64,000 nucleotides of DNA from G963422275 sp963422275 (GTDB taxonomy: Bacteria; Pseudomonadota; Alphaproteobacteria; Rhodobacterales; Rhodobacteraceae), in the NCBI GenBank assembly GCA_963422275.1, contig OY729418.1, positions 3,844,001-3,908,000 on the forward strand, given 5' to 3'. The notes under the pieces were generated by a model. That model had not been told where the DNA came from. It was given only the letters and a program-made list of their open reading frames with translations, and did not search any database. Shown piece by piece: positions 1 to 7,887 of this stretch. The position numbers and the translations under genes were made by a program. How positions within the stretch are numbered: the stretch's first letter is position 1; the number at the start of each line of letters is the position of its first letter.

Positions 1-873
1 AGGCAAACGCCGGAATTTACTCTTCAAAACAACCGCATGAGGTTGGATGAGTTCAAACCGATCTACTGGTGGGAGTGGAGCCATCGGCAGTTGGGGCGGC
101 TAACTGGCTTTGTCTGGGCTGCCGGGTTCATTTGGCTGTTGACCACTGGGCGTGCCAGACGCCGTTGGATTGCCAGACTGCTTGGGCTCGGCGCCTTGGG
201 GGCAATTCAAGGCACGATAGGGTGGTGGATGGTTTCAAGCGGATTGACCGGGCGAATGGTCGATGTCGCTTCCTATCGATTGGCAATCCACCTCAGCTTG
301 GCATTTATGATTCTCGGCCTGACATTTTGGTACACTCTTATGCTTGGACACAATCAACTGGACTTAATGCAGGCTAGGCGCAATCGCGACCAATCCGCCG
401 AACGCTACGCGGTGTGGATCGTTGCATTGCTAATTCTTCAAGTTGCTCTAGGAGGAATTGTGGCAGGCACGGACGCTGGACAAGCTTTTCCAACTTGGCC
501 GCTGATGAACGGTGAACTGTTGCCCTCCACCGCTATGGACATGAAGCCTGTTCTTGCCAACTTCTTTGAAAACCCAGGACTCGTGCAATTCAATCATCGC
601 ATTGTCGCCTATGCGCTTCTTGCCTTAACGATGTTCGCTTGGTGGAGGAGCAGGGCGGTTTCCAGGCTTGAAACGAAGAGAAGCTATAATGTCTTGGGTG
701 CCGCGGTAATTCTTCAGGTAATTGCGGGTATCTTCACTGCACTTTGGCTTGCGCCCGTAGGCTTGGCCATTTTCCACCAGCTTCTTGCCGCATTGCTGCT
801 GTATTTGGCAGTGCGTACTAGTTTCATAGCCCGCTTTCCAGTAGCCGAGATTCAAGAACGGAGAGTTTCATGA
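1..873 (+). CDS. ctaA: Haem A synthase (COX15/CtaA), 5' end outside the window
   Basis: Converts haem O to haem A in the cytoplasmic membrane for aa3-type cytochrome c oxidase. The reading frame is open from the first base of the window, and the residues before the ATG at 37 read TPEFTL, which fits the COX15 N-terminal region, so the gene starts upstream and about 290 residues are visible. The motif IYWWEWSHRQLGR near the start is a COX15 signature. Several hydrophobic segments follow, and a second conserved His region (FNHRIVAYAL) lies near residue 200 of the visible part. The stop overlaps the start of the M32 peptidase gene (ATGA), suggesting co-transcription. Family assignment is secure; the true start cannot be seen. 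Confidence 0.95.
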   Translation, partial: RQTPEFTLQNNRMRLDEFKPIYWWEWSHRQLGRLTGFVWAAGFIWLLTTGRARRRWIARLLGLGALGAIQGTIGWWMVSSGLTGRMVDVASYRLAIHLSLAFMILGLTFWYTLMLGHNQLDLMQARRNRDQSAERYAVWIVALLILQVALGGIVAGTDAGQAFPTWPLMNGELLPSTAMDMKPVLANFFENPGLVQFNHRIVAYALLALTMFAWWRSRAVSRLETKRSYNVLGAAVILQVIAGIFTALWLAPVGLAIFHQLLAALLLYLAVRTSFIARFPVAEIQERRVS

Positions 874-2348
874 GTGCTTACCAGAAGCTGATTGCCTTTC
901 AGCGAAAGACCGAAGCCCTAATGCAAATAAGCGGATTGGTAGCATGGGATCAGGAAACGTTCATGCCTCGCGGTGCCACGACGCAACGGTCGGAGTGGCT
1001 CAGTGCCATTGAAGAGGTAATTCACAAAAGGAAAATTGACCCGCGCATCGGTGAATGGATTGCTTCTCTGGATGAGAACAACCTTGACGAGACTGCTCGA
1101 GCCTGCGTCCGAATGATCCAGAGGGATTTTACCCGGTTAAACCGCTTGCCGGTTGACCTAACGGCTGAAATTGCACGGGTTTCTTCACTGGCCATTAGGG
1201 TTTGGTCTGAGGCACGAGAGGCACGGGATTTTTCAAGTTTTCTTCCCAAATTGAATGAAATTATTAGTCTCAAGCGGGAGGAAGCCGCTGCACTCGCAAA
1301 TGGAATGGATCATTATTCGGCGCTTCTCGATCGCTTTGAGCCCGACATCTCCACAGAGCAACTAGCCACGATATTCGGAGCGATGAAAGACCGGCTGATC
1401 TCGCTACGTGAACGAATCCTAGGCACATCCAAGGAGATTCAAAAACTTGATTTTGCATTTTCCGGCGACAGGCAGCTTAAGATTGCGCGAGAATTGGCAA
1501 GCGCGTTCGGATACGACTGGGAAAGAGGCAGGCTAGACCTCGTGACTCACCCGTTTTCTAGCGGTTCCGGAAATGATGTTCGAATTACCACACGGGTTGA
1601 TGAGAGAGACCCGTATAATTGCCTCTATTCGACCATTCACGAGACAGGCCATGGGGGCTACGAGCAAAGCGTGGAGCAGGGATTTCTCCTGACGCCGGTC
1701 GGTGAAGGCGCGTCAACGGGTGTTCACGAGAGCCAGTCCCGAATTTGTGAGAACCAAATTGGACGGAGCAGGGCATTCACCTCCTGGCTATATGCAAGGC
1801 TTCAACGCGAGTTTGGCGACTTCGGAATCGGATGTGCAAATGACTTTTTCGCAAATGTAAATCGGGTGGGGAAGGGCTACATTCGAACTGAGGCGGATGA
1901 AGTTCAATACAACTTGCATATTATGCTCCGCTATGAAATCGAGCGAGACCTGATTTCTGGAGATCTTGAGGTCCCGGAAGCGGAAGAGGCTTGGAATAAC
2001 CGGTTTCGCTCCTATTTTGGATATTCGGTTGACCATTCTTCAAACGGAATTCTGCAAGATGTGCACTGGGCCGCAGCACTTGTCGGCTATTTCCCAACGT
2101 ACTCTTTGGGAAACATCTATGCGGGTTGTTTACATGAATCGATGAGACGAGATCTCCCGGAACTGGACAGAGATCTCGCGAACGGCAATCCGGGTCCTGC
2201 AGTCGAATGGTTGCGGGATAATGTGCGCAGATTCGGTGCATTGCATGGCCCGAGAGCTACGATCGAGAATGCTTGCGGATTTGAGGTGTCGCCCGATCCA
2301 TTACTGAATTATCTTGATGAGAAATTTGCAGAAATCTATAATTTTTGA
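870..2348 (+). CDS. Carboxypeptidase Taq (M32 family metallopeptidase)
   Basis: A cytoplasmic zinc metallocarboxypeptidase of 492 residues, the normal size for M32, which removes C-terminal residues from peptides. The zinc motif HETGH lies at residues 257-261 within IHETGHGGYEQ, and the downstream HESQSR segment supplies the further glutamate ligand expected in this family. No signal peptide is present. Its ATG overlaps the stop of the haem A synthase gene by 4 nt, and its own stop lies just before the short-chain dehydrogenase gene, so the three genes look translationally coupled. The in vivo substrate is not predictable. Confidence 0.95.
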   Translation: MSAYQKLIAFQRKTEALMQISGLVAWDQETFMPRGATTQRSEWLSAIEEVIHKRKIDPRIGEWIASLDENNLDETARACVRMIQRDFTRLNRLPVDLTAEIARVSSLAIRVWSEAREARDFSSFLPKLNEIISLKREEAAALANGMDHYSALLDRFEPDISTEQLATIFGAMKDRLISLRERILGTSKEIQKLDFAFSGDRQLKIARELASAFGYDWERGRLDLVTHPFSSGSGNDVRITTRVDERDPYNCLYSTIHETGHGGYEQSVEQGFLLTPVGEGASTGVHESQSRICENQIGRSRAFTSWLYARLQREFGDFGIGCANDFFANVNRVGKGYIRTEADEVQYNLHIMLRYEIERDLISGDLEVPEAEEAWNNRFRSYFGYSVDHSSNGILQDVHWAAALVGYFPTYSLGNIYAGCLHESMRRDLPELDRDLANGNPGPAVEWLRDNVRRFGALHGPRATIENACGFEVSPDPLLNYLDEKFAEIYNF

Positions 2349-2365
2349 TGATGAGGTGCGACCGA

Positions 2366-3070
2366 ATGATAACGAAAAAGGTAGCGCTTGTCGTGGCAGG
2401 TGGCAGTGGAATGGGTGCTGATGCCGCGAAGCGCTTGGCTAAGACGGGTTTCGAAATTGCGATTCTTTCATCCTCTGGCAATGGCAAAGCGCTTGCGGAA
2501 GATCTAGCGGGAATCGGCGTCACCGGATCAAATCAGTCGGCCGCTGATATTCAAGAGCTGGCAGATAGGGCGATGGCTCAGTGGGGGCGCGTAGATGTGC
2601 TTGTCAATTCAGCAGGTCACGGCCCGAAAGGTGAAGTGCTTGAGATCAGCGATGAAGATTGGCACGAAGGGTTGGGCATCTACTTGCTCAACGTTGTGCG
2701 GTCATCGCGCATCGTCACGCCGATAATGATCGATCAGGGCGGCGGCGCAATAGTGAATATCTCTACGTTTGCCGCATTCGAACCCGATCCGTTGTTCCCA
2801 ACGTCTGGAGTCTTTCGTGCTGCCTTGGCAAGCTTTGCCAAGCTGTTTGCCGACAAGCATGCGAGGTACAACGTGCGAATGAACAACATTTTGCCAGGTT
2901 TCATCGACAGTTTGCCCGAAACGGAAGACCGCCTTGTTCGAATTCCGATGGGTCGCTACGGCAGAGTCGACGAAGTGTCATCATTGATCGCCTTTCTTGC
3001 ATCTGAAGATGCCGCGTATCTAACTGGTCAAAATATTCGAATTGACGGTGGGTTGACCCGCTCCGTGTGA
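2366..3070 (+). CDS. SDR-family protein with a degenerate catalytic Tyr-Lys pair
   Basis: A short-chain dehydrogenase/reductase-like protein of 234 residues with the N-terminal nucleotide-binding motif GGSGMGADAA and the NSAG motif. The catalytic serine region is kept (NIST), but where SDRs carry YxxxK followed by AAL this protein reads SGVFRAAL, so tyrosine and lysine appear replaced by serine and arginine. The C-terminal PGF and TGQNIRIDGG motifs are normal. The start at 2366 was chosen because GAGG lies about 9 nt upstream; in-frame ATG codons at 2348 and 2351 and a TTG at 2345 are alternatives. It may bind NAD(P)H without classical SDR catalysis. The family is clear, the function is not. 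Confidence 0.85.
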   Translation: MITKKVALVVAGGSGMGADAAKRLAKTGFEIAILSSSGNGKALAEDLAGIGVTGSNQSAADIQELADRAMAQWGRVDVLVNSAGHGPKGEVLEISDEDWHEGLGIYLLNVVRSSRIVTPIMIDQGGGAIVNISTFAAFEPDPLFPTSGVFRAALASFAKLFADKHARYNVRMNNILPGFIDSLPETEDRLVRIPMGRYGRVDEVSSLIAFLASEDAAYLTGQNIRIDGGLTRSV

Positions 3071-3198
3071 CCCCGTCCAAGAAGGCGTGAAGCCTGCTTA
3101 AACATCCGGAATTGGCTCACGGTTGCGCTCCGATGGCGAAGATTTCAATTTGCGGTGCGGCACCAGCCAGCAGCTTGAATTGCGTTGTATTAACTTAT

Positions 3199-3642
3199 GG
3201 CTCTGTTCGCATTTCGCAGGTGCATGTGTTGCACTGGGTTCTGACTTGCATTGACCATGGGGAGCGGAACAATGGATCGGGCACAGTTTCGGGACTGGTT
3301 TTCGAGAATCGATGAACTGACGGCGGAGCAGTGCCGCAAGGTTGCTGCGGTTCTGTCGGATCCACCGGAAGGCGAGACCATCCGCGAGGCTGCGGCACGC
3401 TGCGGGATTGCGCCGAGCACGGCGTTCCGCTGGCGCCACCGCTTCCTGGCGGCGGTTCGGCAGTCGCCGGACCGGCTCGCTGGGACCGCCGAGGCCGACG
3501 AAACCTTCGTGCTCGAAAGCCGCAAGGGCGAGCGGAACCTGAACCGCAGGCCACGCCGGCGCGGCGGCAAGGTGCGCAAGCGCGGCTTGTCGCGCGAGCA
3601 GGTGCCAGCGCCAGGACATGCCTGCGAATCACGAATTGAGCC
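3199..3642 (+). mobile_element. IS1595-family internally deleted insertion (444 bp) with 8-bp target duplication
   Basis: The left end GGCTCTGTTCGCATTTCGC (3199-3217) and the reverse complement of the right end, GGCTCAATTCGTGATTCGC (3624-3642), are imperfect terminal inverted repeats. They are flanked by identical TAACTTAT copies at 3191-3198 and 3643-3650, an 8-bp duplication as expected for IS1595 elements. Only the first third of a transposase remains, and the right end follows directly, so this is a deletion derivative of a roughly 1-kb element. It lies between the SDR gene and the convergent crotonase gene. It is visibly richer in G and C than its neighbours. Confidence 0.85.
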
Positions 3643-3652
3643 TAACTTATAG
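3272..3652 (+). pseudogene. Truncated IS1595-family transposase
   Basis: The reading frame from the ATG at 3272 encodes an N-terminal helix-turn-helix-like region (AARCGIAPSTAFRWRHRFL) and then AEADETFVLESRKG, the first catalytic aspartate region of ISXO2/IS1595 transposases, followed by the basic stretch RRRGGKVRKRGLS. After the EQVP motif the family sequence ends and the frame runs through the right terminal repeat into flanking DNA. The remaining catalytic residues are missing, so the protein cannot be an active transposase. Confidence 0.85.
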
Positions 3653-3759
3653 TGCAGTCAGGCTTCACTTAGCCATCCTAGGGAAAGTGAGGTTGAAGGT
3701 CATGCTCGATGTTTGTGCATTTCAGCGTAGACACTAGTCAATATGGCTTGACAAAATCC

Positions 3760-4548
3760 TTACTCCCAATCGGGAGGGCGCTTTTCCAGGAATGCCGATA
3801 TTCCCTCGGCAGTGTCTCTGAAGAGCATGTTTTCCACCATTATTTTTCCAGCATATTCATACGCTTCTTCGAGAGGAAGTTGACTCTGCTCGTAGAAGGC
3901 AGTCTTTCCAACCTTCACAGCCGCACTGAGTTTTGATGCGACAAGCTGAGCAAGGTCGTTAGTTGCGGACTCTAAATTTTCCGCTGGAGCGACCTTGTTT
4001 ACAAGACCTAGATTATAAGCCTTTCTGGCATCGATCATCGTACCTGAAGTAAGCATCTCAAAGGCATGCTTTCGGGGAATATTTCGTGACAATGCAACCA
4101 TCGGAGTAGAGCAAAACAGGCCGATGTTGACGCCATTAACGCCGAACCAAGCCTGCTCTGCCGCAACAGCCATGTCGCATGTCGCAACAAGCTGGCACCC
4201 GGCGGCAACAGCATGTGCATGGACTTGGGCGATCACGGGCTGCGGCAATCTTTGGATTGTCATCATCAGGCGAGCGCATTTATCGAAAATTTTCTTGAAA
4301 TATGAACGTCCTCCATCCGGAGACTGGCGTCCTTGATTCAATTCCTGCAGATCGTGTCCTGCGCAAAACACCTTTCCAGCGCTTCGCAGAATTATGCACC
4401 TTGCTTTGCGGTCGTCATTAAGATTGTCTAAATGGGCTTGCAGTGTATCGAGCATTTGTTCGGAAAGGCAGTTCAGCGTTTCTGGAGCGTTCAGTGTCAG
4501 GAAGGTAAGACTGTCCTTGTCTTCGCGAGTCACGTTGGTGTTGGGCAT
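3760..4548 (-). CDS. Enoyl-CoA hydratase/isomerase-family protein (ECHDC3-like)
   Basis: A crotonase-fold protein of 262 residues. The first CoA-binding and oxyanion region is present as FCAGHDLQEL, and the second as HAHAVAAGCQLVATCDMAVA. In the hydratase active-site loop it reads GVNIGLFCSTPMVALSR, so the catalytic glutamate of classical hydratases is not evident. This resembles the ECHDC3 subgroup, whose reaction is uncertain. GAGGAA lies just upstream of the ATG. It is divergent from rplM and separated from the preceding SDR gene by the IS1595 relic. It could serve fatty acid or valine catabolism, but that is inference. Confidence 0.88.
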   Translation of the reverse strand: MPNTNVTREDKDSLTFLTLNAPETLNCLSEQMLDTLQAHLDNLNDDRKARCIILRSAGKVFCAGHDLQELNQGRQSPDGGRSYFKKIFDKCARLMMTIQRLPQPVIAQVHAHAVAAGCQLVATCDMAVAAEQAWFGVNGVNIGLFCSTPMVALSRNIPRKHAFEMLTSGTMIDARKAYNLGLVNKVAPAENLESATNDLAQLVASKLSAAVKVGKTAFYEQSQLPLEEAYEYAGKIMVENMLFRDTAEGISAFLEKRPPDWE

Positions 4549-4634
4549 GCATTCCTCGGAGGCGGCTAGGCTAGTTGACTATTCTGCCCAAGTCGTCGCG
4601 ATTTGACAACCGAGCATGACGAAAGGTTGCACTG

Positions 4635-4666
4635 TTGCACTGTTCAAAATTTTGGGGTATTATAAT
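4635..4666 (+). promoter_or_regulatory. Candidate promoter upstream of rplM-rpsI
   Basis: TTGCAC at 4635-4640 is separated by 17 nt from TATTAT at 4658-4663, a plausible sigma-70-type pair upstream of the ribosomal protein operon. A second -35-like TTGACA at 4718-4723 has no convincing -10 at the right distance. The region is strongly AT-rich and is shared with the divergent crotonase gene. Assignment is by position and motif only. Confidence 0.4.
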
Positions 4667-4669
4667 ACC
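4656..4669. promoter_or_regulatory. Perfect 14-bp palindrome overlapping the candidate -10 box
   Basis: GGTATTATAATACC is a perfect palindrome between two divergent genes and overlaps the likely -10 element of rplM. Such symmetry at a promoter is typical of a dimeric repressor site. A second inverted repeat, TTTTAAC at 4674-4680 and GTTAAAA at 4695-4701, lies just downstream. No binding protein can be named from sequence alone. Confidence 0.4.
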
Positions 4670-4803
4670 ACAATTTTAACTATTTGTAATAAAAGTTAAA
4701 AAAGATCTAATTTTGTGTTGACAGTGCTAGTTGAAAAAGAGAAAGGCACAGGCCCGTTGGCCTGTTGATCAAATTGCTCCCTAGAATAGCAAGAGGTGCT
4801 GAT

Positions 4804-5274
4804 ATGCGTACATTCTCCACCAAACCGCGCGATATCAACAAGAAGTGGATCGTCATCGACGCCGAAGGCATTGTACTTGGCCGATTGGCTTCGATTGTTG
4901 CTGTCCGGCTGCGCGGCAAGCACAAGGCGATATTCACGCCACACTTGGATACTGGGGACAACGTGATTATCGTGAATGCTGACAAGATTCAACTCACGGG
5001 AAGAAAGCGCGACGAGAAAACTTATTACTGGCACACAGGCTATCCCGGCGGCATTCGGGCGAGAACAGCCCGCCAGATACTAGAGGGCAAGCAACCCGAA
5101 AAAATTGTCTTAAAGGCCATCCAGAGAATGCTGCCCAAGAACAAGCTTGCGCGAAAGTTAATGGCAAATCTGCGAGTTTATTGCGGGCCGATGCATCCAC
5201 ATCAGGGTCAGAATCCCGCTCCACTAGATATTGCCTCTATCAATCCGAAGAACACGAGAAAGGCGCAAGCATGA
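4804..5274 (+). CDS. rplM: 50S ribosomal protein L13
   Basis: A large-subunit ribosomal protein of 156 residues beginning MRTFSTKPRDINKKWIVIDA, with the family motifs VLGRLAS and GRKRDEKTYYWHTGYPGG and the C-terminal MHPHQGQNP region. The start at 4804 is chosen because L13 homology begins there and AGAGG lies about 7 nt upstream; the frame extends further upstream without homology. Its stop overlaps the rpsI start (ATGA), the usual L13-S9 operon arrangement with translational coupling. Confidence 0.98.
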   Translation: MRTFSTKPRDINKKWIVIDAEGIVLGRLASIVAVRLRGKHKAIFTPHLDTGDNVIIVNADKIQLTGRKRDEKTYYWHTGYPGGIRARTARQILEGKQPEKIVLKAIQRMLPKNKLARKLMANLRVYCGPMHPHQGQNPAPLDIASINPKNTRKAQA

Positions 5275-5762
5275 CCGAGACAATTAAGTCCCTTGAGGAA
5301 TTGGGCAGGGACACCGAAGGACGTGGCCGGGAAGAAATCCCGGCGGTTATTCTGCGGGAGTCCCAGCGCGATGCCCTCGGACGTTCTTACGCAACTGGTA
5401 AGCGCAAGGATGCGGTCGCAAGGGTGTGGATAAAGCCGGGGTCAGGCAGGATGACTATCAACGGGAAAGACTTGGCCGAGTATTTTGCGCGCCCAGTCCT
5501 GCAAATGATATTGCGACAGCCCTTCCAAGTTGCAAATGCCGAAAATCAGTTTGATGTAATGGCAACCGTGCGCGGGGGCGGGCTTTCCGGTCAGGCCGGC
5601 GCTGTCAAGCATGGGATTTCGAAGGCATTGCAAACTTACGAGCCTTTATACCGCCCGGCCTTGAAGGCAGCGGGATTTCTCACGCGCGATGCTCGGGTTG
5701 TTGAGCGTAAGAAATACGGTTCGCGAAAAGCACGCAGAAGCTTCCAGTTCTCCAAACGGTAA
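5271..5762 (+). CDS. rpsI: 30S ribosomal protein S9
   Basis: A small-subunit ribosomal protein of 163 residues. About 40 residues precede the conserved core, which starts at YATGKRKDAVARVWI; such an N-terminal extension is usual in Alphaproteobacteria. GGGLSGQAGAVKHGISKAL is the S9 signature, and the C-terminus KKYGSRKARRSFQFSKR is the basic tail that reaches the ribosomal P site. The ATG overlaps the rplM stop by 4 nt. Downstream, 5768-5791 can form a 9-bp hairpin with one G-U pair but has no T-run, so it is only a weak terminator candidate. Confidence 0.98.
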   Translation: MTETIKSLEELGRDTEGRGREEIPAVILRESQRDALGRSYATGKRKDAVARVWIKPGSGRMTINGKDLAEYFARPVLQMILRQPFQVANAENQFDVMATVRGGGLSGQAGAVKHGISKALQTYEPLYRPALKAAGFLTRDARVVERKKYGSRKARRSFQFSKR

Positions 5763-5814
5763 CGAGAACCTTATCGCTAAATCGATAGGGTACCTCTGCC
5801 AACCGCACTTCGGG

Positions 5815-6106
5815 TGCATCATGACGGCGGTGGCCGAACGCGTTGCTAGGACAGCACCCTGCGAAAGGGCAACGCCCTGATCGACCAAGCGCCGCTTCCT
5901 CTGGTAGCCTTGGGCGGGAATGTGCGGTCGCGAGCCACGCTCGCGGATCGACCCTGCCCGATGCGCCGCATCGGGGCCTGAAATCGCGCTAGCGGGTGCC
6001 AAGAGCATGCCGGAAGGTTCCCCAGCTCCCATAGGCAACGGCTAGGTGCGCAACCGGCTCCGGAAGCTGCAACGCAGAACGAAATGCACACTTTTGCAAC
6101 GGTCTT
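5815..6106 (+). mobile_element. Degraded fragment of an IS5-family element (IS-B type)
   Basis: The interval matches parts of the better preserved copy at 39353-40250. The segment GACAGCACCCTGCGAAAGG is shared with the start of its transposase gene, CCCGATGCGCCGCATCGGGG resembles its 3' region, and the right terminal repeat is recognisable as TGCAACGGTCTTAG at about 6095-6108. The middle of the element is deleted and no reading frame survives. It fills most of the 512-bp gap between rpsI and argC; the rest (6107-6274) holds no gene I can recognise and presumably the argC promoter. Confidence 0.75.
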
Positions 6107-6274
6107 AGGATAGATTTCTTGGGCGCTTTAAAAGGGCTTTTGGTGGCTCAGAGAATTTCGGCATGTTGTTGATAGAAGCGGAGTTGGTAAATAGACGGTT
6201 GCAAATTCCAGATTGTATTGCGAATAGCGGCAATTGTTCACAATTAGGTACGACGAGTCGGAAGGGCACCCCAA

Positions 6275-7321
6275 ATGACCGGAAGTCGACCGATGAAGCG
6301 ATTCAATGTCGCCATTGTAGGAGCAAGTGGATACACGGGAGCAGAGCTAGTTCGCATTGCTTCGTCTCATCCGTTCATTGAACTTACTGTTTTGACGGCA
6401 GAACGGAGTGCGGGACTTACGATTTCTGATGTATTTCCGGCGTTTCGCCATCTTGATCTGCCCAAATTGACACGGCTCTCTGAAGTCGACTTCTCGACAA
6501 CGGAATTGGTTTTCTGCGCACTTCCTCACGGGGTAAGCCAGCAAGTTGTCAAGGATCTACCAAGCAGTAGCAGGGTCGTCGATCTCTCGGCTGATTTCCG
6601 GTTGCGAGACCCCAGACAATATGAACAGTGGTACGGCAAGCCACACTCGGCTGCCGAATTGCAGAATGAAGCTGTATATGGTCTCACCGAGTTCTACCGA
6701 GAGCAGATAATGTCCGCTACGTTGATTGCATGCACGGGGTGCAATTCAGCCGCAGGCCTATATGCACTTCTGCCTTTGGTCAAAGGCAGCACAATCGATA
6801 CGGATGACATAATAATCGATCTTAAGACCGGCGTTTCAGGTGCAGGCCGGTCCGCCAAAGTAGGAATGCTTCATTCAGAGGTTTCGGAAGGATGCCAAGC
6901 ATACGGGGTGGCAAACCATCGCCACCTAGCCGAATTTGATCAGGAACTTTCCCTGGCAGCTGAAAGGGATGTCAAAGTCACATTTACGCCGCATCTAATA
7001 CCGCAGAACAGGGGTATACTTGCGACTGTGTACGTCAAGGGCAACCCAGAAGCAATCCACGAGCTATTGTCCATCCGCTATGAGGACGAGCCTTTTATTA
7101 TAGTCCTGCCATACGGAGAACATCCGTCCACGCGACACGTGAGAGGAAGCAATTTTGTCCATATTGGAGTGGCAGCTGACAGGCGGGACGGCCGCGCAAT
7201 TGTTTTCAGTGCGCTCGACAACCTGACAAAAGGCTCCTCGGGTCAAGCAATTCAGAATGCGAATCTAATGCTCGGACTTTCGGAAACGGAAGGATTGGCC
7301 TTTTCGCCTCTGACCCCCTGA
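6275..7321 (+). CDS. argC: N-acetyl-gamma-glutamyl-phosphate reductase
   Basis: Third step of arginine biosynthesis: NADPH-dependent reduction of N-acetylglutamyl phosphate to the semialdehyde, in the cytoplasm. The protein has 348 residues. The NADP-binding motif VAIVGASGYTGAEL is at the N-terminus, and TPHLIPQNRGILATVYV is a family signature. The catalytic cysteine is probably Cys156 in ACTGCNSAAG, where many ArgC proteins read PGCYPT, so this belongs to a variant subgroup. An alternative ATG at 6293 also has a reasonable ribosome-binding site. Only 2 nt separate it from ccmE. Confidence 0.93.
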   Translation: MTGSRPMKRFNVAIVGASGYTGAELVRIASSHPFIELTVLTAERSAGLTISDVFPAFRHLDLPKLTRLSEVDFSTTELVFCALPHGVSQQVVKDLPSSSRVVDLSADFRLRDPRQYEQWYGKPHSAAELQNEAVYGLTEFYREQIMSATLIACTGCNSAAGLYALLPLVKGSTIDTDDIIIDLKTGVSGAGRSAKVGMLHSEVSEGCQAYGVANHRHLAEFDQELSLAAERDVKVTFTPHLIPQNRGILATVYVKGNPEAIHELLSIRYEDEPFIIVLPYGEHPSTRHVRGSNFVHIGVAADRRDGRAIVFSALDNLTKGSSGQAIQNANLMLGLSETEGLAFSPLTP

Positions 7322-7323
7322 TT

Positions 7324-7770
7324 ATGTTAGGTCTTAAGAAACGCCGCCGCATTCAGCTCATTGCGGTTTCCACTTTTTTACTTGTGTTGATGGTCACTAT
7401 CGTCGGATACGCACTCCGAGATGGAATATCTTACTTTAGAAGCCCTTCTCAGGTACTTGAAGAGAAGCCCAACCCCAGTGAGACATTTCGAATTGGTGGT
7501 TTGGTCGAAGGCGGGTCGATACGGCGCGGCGGCAACAACGTTGTTGCGTTCGAGGTGACAGATGGCAATGCTTCGATAAAGGTGGTTTACGACGGAATTC
7601 TTCCAGACCTGTTTTCCGAGGGCCAAGGGGCTATTGCCTTGGGAAAATACGATGGTAAGACCTTTATTGCCACCGACGTCTTGGCCAAACACGACGAAAC
7701 GTATCTGCCCAAGGAAGTTGCCGACGCACTCAAGGAACAGGGCGTTTTCAGGATTTTAGAGAATGAGTGA
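7324..7770 (+). CDS. ccmE: Cytochrome c maturation haem chaperone CcmE (CycJ)
   Basis: A membrane-anchored periplasmic haem chaperone of system I that binds haem covalently and hands it to the CcmF/CcmH ligase. The 148-residue protein has a basic N-terminus, one transmembrane helix at about residues 10-30, and a beta-barrel OB domain. The haem-binding motif DVLAKHDETYLP supplies His123 and Tyr127. It sits between argC and ccmF. The gap to ccmF is 117 nt, and no ccmI or ccmG is present nearby. Confidence 0.97.
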   Translation: MLGLKKRRRIQLIAVSTFLLVLMVTIVGYALRDGISYFRSPSQVLEEKPNPSETFRIGGLVEGGSIRRGGNNVVAFEVTDGNASIKVVYDGILPDLFSEGQGAIALGKYDGKTFIATDVLAKHDETYLPKEVADALKEQGVFRILENE

Positions 7771-7887
7771 CTATTGGCTTCCTGCTTTGGACTACATCTC
7801 GGAGCTTTCGTTGATCGGCCAGCATTTTGCTTCCGGCAACCAAGCTCCGCAAGCAAGGCGGACCGGCGGGTGAGACGGGACTGAGAG

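Noticed and set aside
3098..3632. Long minus-strand frames antisense to the IS1595 relic
   Set aside because: They mirror the GC-rich transposase remnant and have no recognisable domains.
7763..7873. 36-codon frame overlapping the end of ccmE
   Set aside because: No transmembrane helix as expected for CcmD, no similarity I know, and it only spans the ccmE-ccmF gap; probably chance.
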